A program made the translations under genes and the position numbers. Positions 33,367-41,678 of a DNA stretch of 64,000 nucleotides are shown here, piece after piece. Source of the stretch: Streptomyces thermolilacinus SPC6 (GTDB lineage Bacteria; Actinomycetota; Actinomycetes; Streptomycetales; Streptomycetaceae); contig NZ_ASHX02000001.1 of assembly GCF_000478605.2 (NCBI RefSeq), positions 992,001 through 1,056,000 on the forward strand. Direction: 5' to 3'. The notes beneath the pieces were generated by a model. The model had not been told where the DNA came from and did no database searches. It saw only the letters and a list, made by a program, of their open reading frames with translations. How positions within the stretch are numbered: position 1 is the first letter of the stretch; each line of letters starts with the position of its first letter.

Positions 33367-34002
33367 TCAGCCGATCCGTACGACGAGATCGGCGCGGGCC
33401 CGGCCCCGGGCGACCAGCCGGGCGTTGGCCTCGTCGGAGTCGCGTACCCACGCTTCGGCCTCGGCGCGGCCCTTGCCGTACCGGACGTGCCGCTCGACGA
33501 GGCGCCGCACCCTCGGGCCGTCGTCGCCCTCCACGTACCAGACCTCGTCCAGCAGGGGGCGGACCGGAGCCCACACGGGGTCGTCGTGCAGCAGGTAGTT
33601 GCCCTCGGTGACGACGAGCGGCACATCGGGAGGTACGGGCACGCTCCCGGCGACGGGTTCCTCCAGGGCGCGGTCGAAGGCGGGCGCGTACACGGTGACG
33701 CCCGGTTCGGCGGCACGCAGCCGGGCGAGCAGGTGGACGTAGCCGGGGGCGTCGAACGTGTCGGGGGCGCCCTTGCGGGCGGCGCGGCCGAGGCGGTCGA
33801 GCTCGGCGTTCGCGAGGTGGAAGCCGTCCATGGGGACGAGGACGGCGAGGGCGCCGAGCCGCTCCAGGAGGCGCGCGGCCAGCGTGGACTTGCCGGCTCC
33901 GGGCGCGCCCGCGATCCCGAGGAGGCGGCGGGTGCCGGGGGTGGCGAGGCGGCGGGCGCGGCCGGTGAGGGTGTCGAGCCGCCGCGCGTCGATGACGTCC
34001 AT
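33367..34002 (-). CDS. P-loop nucleoside/nucleotide kinase family protein
   Basis: 211 residues of the uridine kinase-like (YggC/PRK) group. Walker A GIAGAPGAGKSTLAARLL, substrate lid PMDGFHLANAELDRLGRAARKGAPDTFD, Walker B region VVTEGNYLL and a C-terminal arginine-rich RHVRYGKGRAEAEAWVRDSDEAN. These proteins phosphorylate small hydroxyl compounds such as sugars, pantothenate or nucleosides; the substrate is not known. ATG 34002. Same strand and close to the LysR gene that follows, so the two may form one unit. Confidence 0.88.
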   Translation of the reverse strand: MDVIDARRLDTLTGRARRLATPGTRRLLGIAGAPGAGKSTLAARLLERLGALAVLVPMDGFHLANAELDRLGRAARKGAPDTFDAPGYVHLLARLRAAEPGVTVYAPAFDRALEEPVAGSVPVPPDVPLVVTEGNYLLHDDPVWAPVRPLLDEVWYVEGDDGPRVRRLVERHVRYGKGRAEAEAWVRDSDEANARLVARGRARADLVVRIG

Positions 34003-34042
34003 GGGTCCATTGTCCGCGTGGGGGCGGCCCCTCCACCGCTTG

Positions 34043-34081
34043 CTACCGACGGGTAGTCAATTCATGGCTACCGACCGGTAG
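34043..34081. promoter_or_regulatory. Two CTACCGAC(C/G)GGTAG operator-like palindromes
   Basis: CTACCGACGGGTAG (34043-34056) and CTACCGACCGGTAG (34068-34081) are near-identical 14-bp palindromes, 25 bp centre to centre. TACCG..CGGTA palindromes in actinobacteria are typical of TetR-family operators. They lie between the divergent kinase (starts 34002) and the HAD phosphatase (starts 34163), and could control either. Sites seen directly; regulator not in the window as far as I can tell. Confidence 0.6.
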
Positions 34082-34162
34082 TCGGAGCGCCCCATTCCGT
34101 ACACCATGTGACACGAGCATGGCAACACGCCACGGCTCACGACCCCCCACAGAGGAGAACCC

Positions 34163-34825
34163 ATGCCCGGACGCAAGCAGGCCCACCGCCGCCGCACCCT
34201 CACGGTCGCCGCCACCGCGGCCCTGGCCATGGCCTGGCCCGTCCAGGCGAGCGCGGCGGCCCCGGCCGCGGCCCCCGCCCGCCCGGCCGCCGCCGTCGCG
34301 GCCACCGGCGGCATCGCCCAGCTCAAGGGCGTGGACTACGCGGCCTGGCAGCGCGACGTGGCGGCGGCCCTCGCCCAGGCCCGCCCGTACATCGAACAGC
34401 GCACGGCGAACGCGTCCGGCGAGAAGCTGGCGATCGTCCTGGACATCGACAACACGTCCCTGGAGACGGACTTCCACTACTTCTGGGAGTTCCCGACCCC
34501 GGCGGTCCGCCCGTCCCTGGACCTGGCCCGCTACGCCGACTCGCGCGGCGTGGACGTCTTCTTCGTCACCGCCCGCCCCGGCATCATCCACGACCTGACG
34601 GCGCGCAACCTGCGTTCCGTCGGCTACCCGGTGGACGGCCTGTACGTCCGCGACCTGCCGGACCTGTTCGCCGAGGTCTCCGCGTACAAGACGGAGAAGC
34701 GCGCCGAGATCGAGGCCAAGGGCTACAAGATCATCGCCAACATCGGCAACCGCCCGAGCGACCTGGCCGGCGGCCACGCCGAGCGCACCTTCAAGCTCCC
34801 CGACTACGACGGCAAGCTCTCCTGA
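34163..34825 (+). CDS. Secreted HAD superfamily acid phosphatase
   Basis: 220 residues. A Sec-type signal peptide with basic RRR and hydrophobic core LTVAATAALAMAWPVQASA (cleavage near residues 31-34) is followed by an Ala/Pro-rich linker. The HAD motifs are LDIDNTSLE (motif I, DxDxT/S), FVTARPG (motif II), the lysines in YKTEKRAEIE (motif III) and ANIGNRPSDL (motif IV), as in class B-like acid phosphatases. It probably releases phosphate outside the cell. The start follows AGAGGAGAA. Two TetR-like palindromes lie 82-120 bp upstream; a strong terminator follows. Confidence 0.92.
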   Translation: MPGRKQAHRRRTLTVAATAALAMAWPVQASAAAPAAAPARPAAAVAATGGIAQLKGVDYAAWQRDVAAALAQARPYIEQRTANASGEKLAIVLDIDNTSLETDFHYFWEFPTPAVRPSLDLARYADSRGVDVFFVTARPGIIHDLTARNLRSVGYPVDGLYVRDLPDLFAEVSAYKTEKRAEIEAKGYKIIANIGNRPSDLAGGHAERTFKLPDYDGKLS

Positions 34826-34836
34826 CCCACCCCACT

Positions 34837-34884
34837 CGCGCCACGACCGCCGCCCCCTGCCCAGGGGACGGCGGTCGTGGCGCG
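34837..34884. terminator. Strong bidirectional hairpin terminator
   Basis: Arms 34837-34859 and 34862-34884 pair over 23 bp with one mismatch near the loop. It lies 12 bp after the HAD phosphatase stop and 21 bp after the convergent msrB stop, so it can serve both genes. Confidence 0.85.
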
Positions 34885-34904
34885 TCAGGGGCCAGCCGGT
34901 GTGC

Positions 34905-35312
34905 TCAGTCCTCCGCCGGGGCGAGGGTGAGGGAGATGGAGTTGATGCAGTAGCGCTGGTCCGTGGGGGTGGGGTAGCCCTCGCCCTCGAAGACGTGGCC
35001 CAGGTGGGAGCCGCAGCGGGCGCAGCGGACCTCCGTGCGGACCATGCCGTGGGAGCGGTCCTCGATCAGCTCGACGGCGTCGGTGTCCTTCGGGTCGTAG
35101 AAGGACGGCCAGCCGCAGTGCGAGGCGAACTTCGTGTCGGACGTGAACAGCTCCGCGCCGCACGCCCGGCAGGAGTAGACGCCCTTGGTCTTCGTGTCGG
35201 TGTACTCGCCGACGAACGGCGGCTCCGTGCCGGCCTCGCGCAGGACGTGGTACTCCTGCGGGGACAGCTCGGCGCGCCACTGCTCGTCCGGCTTCTCGAC
35301 CTCGTACGGCAT
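34905..35312 (-). CDS. msrB: Peptide-methionine (R)-S-oxide reductase
   Basis: 135 residues; reduces R-methionine sulfoxide in proteins or free, with thioredoxin. Zinc-binding CRAC and CARC pairs, the fold signature SHCGWPSFYDP, and the catalytic cysteine in QRYCINSISL near the C-terminus. Standard MsrB length; cytosolic. ATG 35312 lies 32 bp after the murC stop on the same strand. Confidence 0.97.
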   Translation of the reverse strand: MPYEVEKPDEQWRAELSPQEYHVLREAGTEPPFVGEYTDTKTKGVYSCRACGAELFTSDTKFASHCGWPSFYDPKDTDAVELIEDRSHGMVRTEVRCARCGSHLGHVFEGEGYPTPTDQRYCINSISLTLAPAED

Positions 35313-35344
35313 GGTCTGCTTCAGCTCCCTCGGCTCGGCTCCGG

Positions 35345-36739
35345 TCAGTGCGCCAGGCGGTCGAGGACCTTCGGGCCGAGGTCCGTGACGTCGCCGGCGC
35401 CCATGGTGAGAACGAGATCGCCGGGGCGGGCCATTCCCGCGATCAGCTCCGGAACCCGCCCCTTGTCGTGGACGGCGGTGACGCGGGCGCCCGCCGCCGT
35501 GGCCGCGTCGGTGATCAGGGCGCTGGTGACGCCCGGGATCGGGTCCTCGCGGGCCGGGTAGATGTCCAGGACCAGCGACTCGTCGGCGAGGGCGAGGGCC
35601 TGGCCCATCTCCGTGCCCAGCTCCTGGGTGCGGGAGAACAGGTGCGGCTGGAAGACCACGACCAGGCGGCGGTCGGCTCCGGCGGCGGCGCGCATCGCCT
35701 CCAGGTCGGCGGTCATCTCGGTGGGGTGGTGGGCGTACGAGTCCACCACCTGGACGCCCGCGGCCTCGCCCTTCAGCTGGAGGCGGCGGCCGACGCCGGT
35801 GTACGCGGTGAGCGCCTGGGCCAGCGCGGCCGGGTCGATGCCCATGCGCGCTCCGGCGGCGAGGGCCGCGGCGGCGTTGTGCGCGTAGTGGCGGCCGGGC
35901 ACGGAGACCGTGAAGGTGTGCTCGACGCCGTCCAGGACGACCGTCACCTCGCTGGTCATGCCCTTCGGGGTGATCGCTCGGACCCAGGCGTCGGAGGTCT
36001 CCGACTCGCCGACCGTCACGATCGACAGACCCGGACGGCCGGAGACCCGGCCCGCCAGCTCGCGGGCGCCCGCGTGCTCGCCGACGACGAGGGTGCCGCC
36101 GTGCGGGATCTTGGCGACGAACGCCTCGAAGGACTCGTAGATCTCCTCGATGGACGCGTAGTTCGCGTGGTGGTCCAGCTCGACGTTGAGGACGAGGGCG
36201 ACCTCGGGGTCGTACTTCTGGAAGCTGCGGTCGCTCTCGTCCGCCTCGGCGACGAAGAGGTCGCCGTCGCCGTGCCGGGCGTTCGTGCCGGGGCCCGCGA
36301 GGTCGCCGCCGATGGCGTACGACGGGTCGAGGCCCAGCTCGGTGAGGGCGACGGCCAGCATCGACGTGGTGGTGGTCTTGCCGTGCGTGCCGGCGACGGC
36401 GATGGCGCGCAGGCCCTTCATCAGCGCGGCCAGCGCGTCGGAGCGGTGCACCACGGGGATGCCCAGCTCCTGGGCGCGGGCCAGCTCCGGGTTGTCGGGA
36501 CGGATGGCGCTGGAGACGACGACGCAGCTGGAGTCGTCGGCGAGGTGGTGCGCGGCGTGGCCGATGTGGACGGTCGCGCCCAGGGCGCGCAGCGACGCGG
36601 CGGTCTCGGACTCCCGCGCGTCGCTGCCGGCGACCTTGGCCCCGCGCTGGGCGAGGATCTTCGCGATGCCCGACATTCCGGCGCCGCCGATGCCGATGAA
36701 GTGCGGCCGTTCCATTGCGGCAGGGATGGCGGGTGCCAT
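35345..36739 (-). CDS. murC: UDP-N-acetylmuramate--L-alanine ligase
   Basis: 464 residues; adds L-Ala to UDP-MurNAc, the first peptide step of peptidoglycan precursor synthesis in the cytosol. N-terminal Rossmann motif FIGIGGAGMSGIAKILAQRG, the ATP-binding loop VAGTHGKTTTTSML, the Mur ligase central FVAEADESDRSF and C-terminal VVDSYAHHPTEM and FQPHLFSRT. Unlike in many bacteria it is away from the dcw cluster, as is usual for Streptomyces. The start ATG at 36739 is followed by MERPHFIGIGG, another possible start 8 codons in. Confidence 0.97.
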   Translation of the reverse strand: MAPAIPAAMERPHFIGIGGAGMSGIAKILAQRGAKVAGSDARESETAASLRALGATVHIGHAAHHLADDSSCVVVSSAIRPDNPELARAQELGIPVVHRSDALAALMKGLRAIAVAGTHGKTTTTSMLAVALTELGLDPSYAIGGDLAGPGTNARHGDGDLFVAEADESDRSFQKYDPEVALVLNVELDHHANYASIEEIYESFEAFVAKIPHGGTLVVGEHAGARELAGRVSGRPGLSIVTVGESETSDAWVRAITPKGMTSEVTVVLDGVEHTFTVSVPGRHYAHNAAAALAAGARMGIDPAALAQALTAYTGVGRRLQLKGEAAGVQVVDSYAHHPTEMTADLEAMRAAAGADRRLVVVFQPHLFSRTQELGTEMGQALALADESLVLDIYPAREDPIPGVTSALITDAATAAGARVTAVHDKGRVPELIAGMARPGDLVLTMGAGDVTDLGPKVLDRLAH

Positions 36740-36782
36740 GCGATCTCTCCCCGGGGGTGTGGCGTGTGTGCGGGGGCCCAGC

Positions 36783-37253
36783 CTATTCGTTGTGGGCGAA
36801 GAGCTTGAGCACCGGTACGCCGACCTTGTGGCGGGCGCGGGACGCCCAGTCGCGGTGGAAGAACTCCTCCACGTAGTGCGGGGCGGTCATGACGATCACC
36901 TCGTCGGCGCCCGACTCCTCCACGACGGCCTTCATCTTGTCCAGCGGGTGGTCCTCCACGACGTGGCCGACGGCCTCGCAGCCGGCGGCGCGCAGGGCCT
37001 GCACGGACCGCTCCAGCGCCACCTCCGCCGGGCGGCGCGCCTCCGTCCCCGACGGCTCCTCGCCCTCCTTGGCCGCGTCCTTCAGCGCGCCGACGGCCAC
37101 GTCGTCGATGGCGCGGAGCAGCACGTCGGCCTGGTCGCCCCGGGGCTGCATCAGCACGATGAAGGAGACAGCCTCGTCCCCGTGCAGGGTCGTGACGAAA
37201 TCCACGTCCACGGACGACAGCGGTTTCTCGATCATCAGAACGCTTGTGAACAC
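36783..37253 (-). CDS. Universal-stress-like conserved actinobacterial protein
   Basis: 156 residues. The C-terminal half (GHVVEDHPLDKMKAVVEE, GADEVIVMTAPHYVEEFFHRDWASRARHKVGVPVLKLFAHNE) has the strand-helix pattern of Usp-like Rossmann folds, including an end resembling the nucleotide-binding loop but without a clear GxxGSS motif. Orthologues next to murC in Streptomyces are sometimes labelled indole-3-glycerol phosphate synthase; I see no TIM barrel, and reject that. GTG 37253 has AGGAGG about 10 bp upstream. Function unknown. Confidence 0.8.
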   Translation of the reverse strand: MFTSVLMIEKPLSSVDVDFVTTLHGDEAVSFIVLMQPRGDQADVLLRAIDDVAVGALKDAAKEGEEPSGTEARRPAEVALERSVQALRAAGCEAVGHVVEDHPLDKMKAVVEESGADEVIVMTAPHYVEEFFHRDWASRARHKVGVPVLKLFAHNE

Positions 37254-37389
37254 CTTCGGAGCCCTCCTGCGGAAACCATCCTTCCCCGTGCCCGCACGGG
37301 GTCTGCGAGGTAAGTGTGCCCGCGGAGGGGTAACCGGAACGGTTAATTCCGCTCGATTGTCAGATCGGTGTGTCCACCATCAGATCGGC

Positions 37390-38253
37390 TCATACCGGGC
37401 TAATCCGGCGGTACCGCGTGAAGAGGAACCCGTCCTCCTCCAGGACCGACGCCAGCGCGAACCGCGACGGCACCGCCAGCGACGGGCCGCCCGCGATCCG
37501 CTGCGCGTCCCCGGCCGTGAGCGTCGGCGACACGGTGAGGCACAGCTCGTCCAGCACCCCGGCGGCGACGAACTGGCCGAGCAGCCGGGGCCCGCCCTCG
37601 GTGAGCTGCCGGGTCATCCCGCGACCGGCCAGCGCCCGTACGGCGCGCTCCGGCTCGACGCCGGGCCCGTCGCCCGCGACGACGACCTCCGCCCCGGCCC
37701 GCTCCGCCTCGCGCACCCGGGCGGGCGGCGCGGCGGCGCCGGTGAGGACCAGGGTCGGTACGAGCGGCGAGGTGAACAGCGGCAGCGAGAAGTCCAGGTT
37801 CAGCGACGCGCTCACCACGGCGATGGCGGGCGCGGGCCCCTGCCCGGCCGCCTCCCGGCGCGCGGCGAACGCCTCCCGCGCCCGCGCGGGGCGGTACCCC
37901 TCCAGGCGTACGGTCTCCGCCCCCACGACCACCACGTCGGCGAGGGCCCGCATCGCGCCGAAGACCCGCATGTCGGCGGCGGACGAGATCGGCTCGGATC
38001 GCCCGTCGTGCTGGGCCGCCCCGTCCAGCGACGACACCATGTTGGCGCGCAGCCACGCGCCGTGCCGGGCGCTCGCGGCGTCCTCCGGGTACGCGTACGC
38101 GTCGGCCAGCTCGTCGAGGGACCACTCGCGGCCCTCCCCTACGACGGCGGGTCCCGCGGCGGGGGCTCCGGGGGGCGCGGCGGGTCCCGTGGGGGCGGCC
38201 GGAGCCGCGGGAACGGGCGGTGTCTGGTCGGTCACAGGGAACAGGCGTCGCAT
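37390..38253 (-). CDS. Pyrimidine reductase family protein (RibD C-terminal domain)
   Basis: 287 residues. A Pro/Ala-rich ~40-residue N-terminus precedes a dihydrofolate-reductase-like RibD-C domain: RANMVSSLDGAAQHDGRSEPISS, DVVVVGAETVRLEGYRPA, ALAGRGMTRQLTEGGPRLLGQFVAAGVLDELCLTVSPTL. Such proteins reduce a ribosylaminopyrimidine with NADPH in riboflavin-type pathways. It lacks the deaminase half of RibD and is not beside rib genes, so its exact substrate is uncertain. It diverges from zapE (35 bp apart). Confidence 0.9.
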   Translation of the reverse strand: MRRLFPVTDQTPPVPAAPAAPTGPAAPPGAPAAGPAVVGEGREWSLDELADAYAYPEDAASARHGAWLRANMVSSLDGAAQHDGRSEPISSAADMRVFGAMRALADVVVVGAETVRLEGYRPARAREAFAARREAAGQGPAPAIAVVSASLNLDFSLPLFTSPLVPTLVLTGAAAPPARVREAERAGAEVVVAGDGPGVEPERAVRALAGRGMTRQLTEGGPRLLGQFVAAGVLDELCLTVSPTLTAGDAQRIAGGPSLAVPSRFALASVLEEDGFLFTRYRRISPV

Positions 38254-38288
38254 GTCGAGCAGTCTGGCACGGCGCTTACAGTGGGAGC

Positions 38289-39359
38289 GTGTCGACGAGT
38301 GCCCTGACCGAAGCGGTCCCGCTGTCCCTGTGCGCCCGCGAGCCGCACGTCCCCGCCGATCGCCTGGTCGCCGAGATGGTGCCTCCGCCGCGCTTCGACG
38401 GCGTGCGCTTCGACACGTACATCCCGGACCCGAACCAGCCCAGCCAGGCCGAGGCCGTCCGGGTGCTCGCCGACTTCGCCGCGGGGCTGGGCGGGGCGCA
38501 CGCGAGCGGCGCGGGCAAGCGCCGCTGGTTCGCCCGCAAGCCCGCCGCGCCCACCGGGCCGCGCGGCGTCTACCTGGACGGCGGGTACGGCGTCGGCAAG
38601 ACCCACCTGCTGGCGTCGCTGTGGCACGCCACGCCCGCCGAGCCCGCGCTCAAGGCGTTCGGCACCTTCGTGGAGCTGACCAACCTGGTGGGCGCGCTCG
38701 GCTTCCAGCAGACCGTGCGGACCCTGAGCGGGCACCGGCTGCTGTGCATCGACGAGTTCGAGCTGGACGACCCGGGCGACACGGTGCTCGTGTCCACGCT
38801 GCTCGGCAAGCTCGTCGACGCGGGCGTCGCGCTGGCCGCCACGTCCAACACCCTGCCCGGCAAGCTGGGCGAGGGCCGGTTCGCCGCGGCGGACTTCCTG
38901 CGGGAGATCCAGGGGCTGTCCGCACACTTCAGGCCGCTGCGCATCGACGGCGAGGACTACCGCCACCGCGGCCTGCCGGAGGCCCCGGCGCCGTACGCGG
39001 ACGAGCAGGTCACCAAGGCCGCGCACGCCACGCCCGGCGCCTCCCTGGACCACTTCCCGGAGCTTCTGGAGCACCTGGCGCGGGTCCACCCGAGCCGGTA
39101 CGGGGCGCTCACCGAGGACGTGACGGCCGTGTGCCTGACGGGTGTGACGGCCGTGCCGGACCAGTCGACGGCGCTGCGCCTGGTGGTGCTCGCCGACCGG
39201 CTGTACGACCGGGAGATACCCGTGCTGGCCTCGGGGCTGCCCTTCGACCAGCTGTTCAGCGACGAGATGCTGAACGGCGGGTACCGCAAGAAGTACTTCC
39301 GGGCGATCTCGCGGCTCACCGCGCTGGCGCGCGACGCGAAGGGCCTTGTGGCGCAGTAG
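38289..39359 (+). CDS. zapE: Cell division protein ZapE (AFG1-like ATPase)
   Basis: 356 residues of the AFG1/ZapE AAA+ group. Walker A GGYGVGKTHLLASL (around residues 98-111), Walker B LLCIDEFELDDPGDT, sensor-like AATSNTLP and the characteristic FSDEMLNGGYRKKYFRAISRL at the C-terminus. ZapE stimulates Z-ring activity in E. coli; in Streptomyces the role is less clear. GTG 38289 preceded by GGGAGC. The intergenic space to the divergent reductase gene is only 35 bp, so both promoters are inside it. Confidence 0.92.
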   Translation: MSTSALTEAVPLSLCAREPHVPADRLVAEMVPPPRFDGVRFDTYIPDPNQPSQAEAVRVLADFAAGLGGAHASGAGKRRWFARKPAAPTGPRGVYLDGGYGVGKTHLLASLWHATPAEPALKAFGTFVELTNLVGALGFQQTVRTLSGHRLLCIDEFELDDPGDTVLVSTLLGKLVDAGVALAATSNTLPGKLGEGRFAAADFLREIQGLSAHFRPLRIDGEDYRHRGLPEAPAPYADEQVTKAAHATPGASLDHFPELLEHLARVHPSRYGALTEDVTAVCLTGVTAVPDQSTALRLVVLADRLYDREIPVLASGLPFDQLFSDEMLNGGYRKKYFRAISRLTALARDAKGLVAQ

Positions 39360-39426
39360 GTTGGGTGGCCGCAAGCCCCAACCGTCCACCGTCCTGACGT
39401 CGTACGGCGTCGGAAGGGAAACCGGC

Positions 39427-39855
39427 ATGGCCACCACCCGTCACGCGCACACCGTCTGGGAGGGCAACCTCACCGAGGGCACGGGCACCGTGACCCTCGA
39501 CTCCTCCGGCATCGGCTCCTACCCGGTCTCCTGGCCGGCGCGCGCCGAGGAGCCGAACGGCAAGACCAGCCCGGAGGAGCTCATCGCGGCCGCGCACTCC
39601 AGCTGCTTCTCCATGTTCCTGTCGGCCGTGCTCGGCAAGGCGGGTACGCCTCCGACCCGGCTGACCACGAAGGCCGACGTCACGTTCCAGCCGGGCACGG
39701 GCATCACGGGCGTGCACCTCACGGTCGAGGGCGAGGTGCCCGGCATGGACGAGGCCGCGTTCGCCAAGGCCGCCGAGGAGGCCAAGGCGGGCTGCCCGGT
39801 CAGCCAGGCGCTGGCGGGCACGAAGATCACCCTGACGGCGAGCCTGGCGGGCTGA
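39427..39855 (+). CDS. OsmC family peroxiredoxin
   Basis: 142 residues; thiol-dependent reduction of organic hydroperoxides. The two redox cysteines are in AAHSSCFSMFLS and AGCPVSQALAG, with the N-terminal GTVTLDSSGIGSYPVSWPAR typical of the OsmC (rather than Ohr) subgroup. ATG 39427 follows GGAAGGGA. It lies 67 bp after zapE in the same direction and may have its own promoter. Confidence 0.95.
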   Translation: MATTRHAHTVWEGNLTEGTGTVTLDSSGIGSYPVSWPARAEEPNGKTSPEELIAAAHSSCFSMFLSAVLGKAGTPPTRLTTKADVTFQPGTGITGVHLTVEGEVPGMDEAAFAKAAEEAKAGCPVSQALAGTKITLTASLAG

Positions 39856-40175
39856 ACGCCCCCGAAGCCGCGAGGTCCGGCCGCCGCCCCAGCCGTGGGC
39901 GGCGGCCGGAGCCGTTTCCGGGGGCGGGCCGGTTTCAGGGCGGGCCGTTTCGGGGGCGGGGCCGCTTCTGGGGGGCGTTTCAGAGGCGGGGCCGGTTTCG
40001 GGCGGCCGGTTTCGGCCGCGGCTTGTTCCGGGGCAGGGGCAGGAGCCTCGGCTGCCGGTCGCCGCACCGGTCACGGAAACAACAGCGTCCGCACGGTTCT
40101 CCTCCCGCCACACAGCGTGATACACGTGTGCGGTTCCGTCACGTCCGTGTTCCTGTCCGCCAACAGGGAGTCGCC
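39856..40175. other. Non-coding interval between osmC and phoX-like genes
   Basis: 320 bp. The first half carries the degenerate purine-rich repeat tract at 39908-40022. The second half is normal sequence ending with AACAGGGAG before the phoX-like ATG. I searched for a GTTCACC-type PHO box and do not see a convincing one. Confidence 0.55.
39908..40022. repeat. Degenerate tandem GC/TTTC repeat tract
   Basis: Six to seven imperfect iterations of a unit like GGGGCGGGGCCGGTTTC with period near 17-20 bp. It has no coding support on + and reads as a Pro/Lys/Ala repeat on -. Likely a slippage-generated tract; the TTTC core makes it stand out from the surrounding GC background. Confidence 0.55.
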
Positions 40176-41552
40176 ATGACCGCAACACGTCGTCACCTTC
40201 TCGCCGGGACCGGCACCGCGCTCGCCGGGATCGCCTTCAGCGGCGCGCTCGCCGAGCTGTTCGCCGGTACGGCCGCCGCGTCCGTCCACACGGGGAACAC
40301 CGGGTACGGCCCGCTCGTCCCCGACCCCGACGGCCTCCTCGACCTCCCGCGCGGCTTCCGCTACCGGGTGCTGTCCCGCGAGGGCGCGCCGCTCCGCTCC
40401 GGGGAGGGCGCGGTGCCGGGCCGGTTCGACGGCATGGGCGCCTTCGCGGGCCGCCGGGGCCGCGTCCACCTGGTCCGCAACCACGAGAACAGCGCCCGCG
40501 TCACGTCCGGCGTGCCGACCGTGCCCGGTTTGACCTACGACCCGGCGGCCAAGGGCGGCTGCACGGTCCTCACCCTCGACGCGCGCGGCGGCGTCCTGGA
40601 CGAGCGGGTCGGCATCGCCGGTACGGCCGTGAACTGCGCGGGCGGCCCGACGCCCTGGAACACCTGGCTGACCTGCGAGGAGACCGAGGACCTCGCCGGG
40701 ACCAACGGCTACGCCCGGGACCACGGGTTCGTCTTCGAGGTGGACCCCGCCGACCCGCGCCGCTCCGGCGCGGTCCCGCTGACGGCGATGGGGCGCTTCC
40801 AGCACGAGGCCGTCGCCGTGGACCCGCGCACGGGCGTCGTCTACGAGACGGAGGACGCGTTCCAGCGGCCGTTCGGGCTGTTCTACCGGTTCCTGCCCGA
40901 CCGGCCCCTCGGCGGCCCCGGCTCGCTGCGCGCGGGCGGCGCCCTGGAGGCCATGCGGGTGCCTGACGTGCCCGACCTGTCCGCCGTCCGGGAGCCGGGC
41001 ACCTCCTTCGACGGCGTCGAGTGGGTGCCCGTACCGGACAGCCAGGCCCGGCGGACGCCGATCCGGCTCCAGGACTTCGGCCCGCGGGGCATCACCCACG
41101 CGCAGAAGCTGGAGGGCTGCTACTGGGGCGGCCGGTCGGTGTACTTCGTCTCCAGCTTCGCCCGCGCCTCCCAGGGGTCGGCCGCCGACCACCACGGGCA
41201 GGTGTGGCGGTACGACCCGCACCGGGGCCGCCTGACGCTGGTCGTCGTGTTCGGCCCGGACACCGACCTGCGGCTGCCCGGCGAGTCCCCGGACAACATC
41301 TGCCTCGCCCCCGGCGGCGGGCTGATGGTGTGCGAGGACGGCGGCGGTGCGCAGCACGTGTACGGGCTGACGCGGCGCGGCGAGGTGTACGCGATGGCCC
41401 GCAACGCCCAGGCGCTGGCGACGGACGGGTCCGGGCAGGCCACCGAGTGGGGCGAGTTCGCCGGGGTCGAGTTCTCGCCGGACGGCGGAACCATGTACCT
41501 CAACTGCTACACGCCGGGCACGACCTTCGCGGTGACGGGCCCCTGGCGGTGA
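40176..41552 (+). CDS. PhoX family alkaline phosphatase-like protein (Tat exported)
   Basis: 458 residues. A twin-arginine signal TRRHLLAGTGTALAGIAFSG at the N-terminus exports a folded, metal-containing protein. The body shows the PhoX/DUF839 beta-propeller pattern: LPRGFRYRVLSREG, WLTCEETED, FVFEVDP, GRFQHEAVAVDPRTGVVYETEDA, GITHAQKLEGCYWGGR and SPDNICLAPGGGLMVCEDGG, carrying the Glu ligands that hold Ca and Fe in PhoX. Substrate is probably phosphomonoesters outside the membrane. Start ATG 40176 after ACAGGGAG. Confidence 0.92.
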   Translation: MTATRRHLLAGTGTALAGIAFSGALAELFAGTAAASVHTGNTGYGPLVPDPDGLLDLPRGFRYRVLSREGAPLRSGEGAVPGRFDGMGAFAGRRGRVHLVRNHENSARVTSGVPTVPGLTYDPAAKGGCTVLTLDARGGVLDERVGIAGTAVNCAGGPTPWNTWLTCEETEDLAGTNGYARDHGFVFEVDPADPRRSGAVPLTAMGRFQHEAVAVDPRTGVVYETEDAFQRPFGLFYRFLPDRPLGGPGSLRAGGALEAMRVPDVPDLSAVREPGTSFDGVEWVPVPDSQARRTPIRLQDFGPRGITHAQKLEGCYWGGRSVYFVSSFARASQGSAADHHGQVWRYDPHRGRLTLVVVFGPDTDLRLPGESPDNICLAPGGGLMVCEDGGGAQHVYGLTRRGEVYAMARNAQALATDGSGQATEWGEFAGVEFSPDGGTMYLNCYTPGTTFAVTGPWR

Positions 41553-41678
41553 ACACCCTGACGGACTGGAGGACTGACGGGCTGAAGGCCGACGGCCTGA
41601 AGGGCTGAAGGAGGACGGTCAGACACGGAGGGAGGGCGCTGGAGCGACGCCGGGCAACTGATCGGATACTTTCCGATA

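Noticed and set aside
36783..37253. Indole-3-glycerol phosphate synthase label for the murC neighbour
   Set aside because: The 156-residue protein has no TIM-barrel length or IGPS motifs; it resembles a Usp-like fold.
39519..40067. Minus-strand Pro/Lys/Ala-repeat ORF across osmC and the repeat tract
   Set aside because: It is antisense to osmC and its sequence is a by-product of the tandem DNA repeat.
40040..40175. PHO box upstream of the PhoX-like gene
   Set aside because: No GTTCACC direct repeats; the best match is a single weak GTTCCTG.
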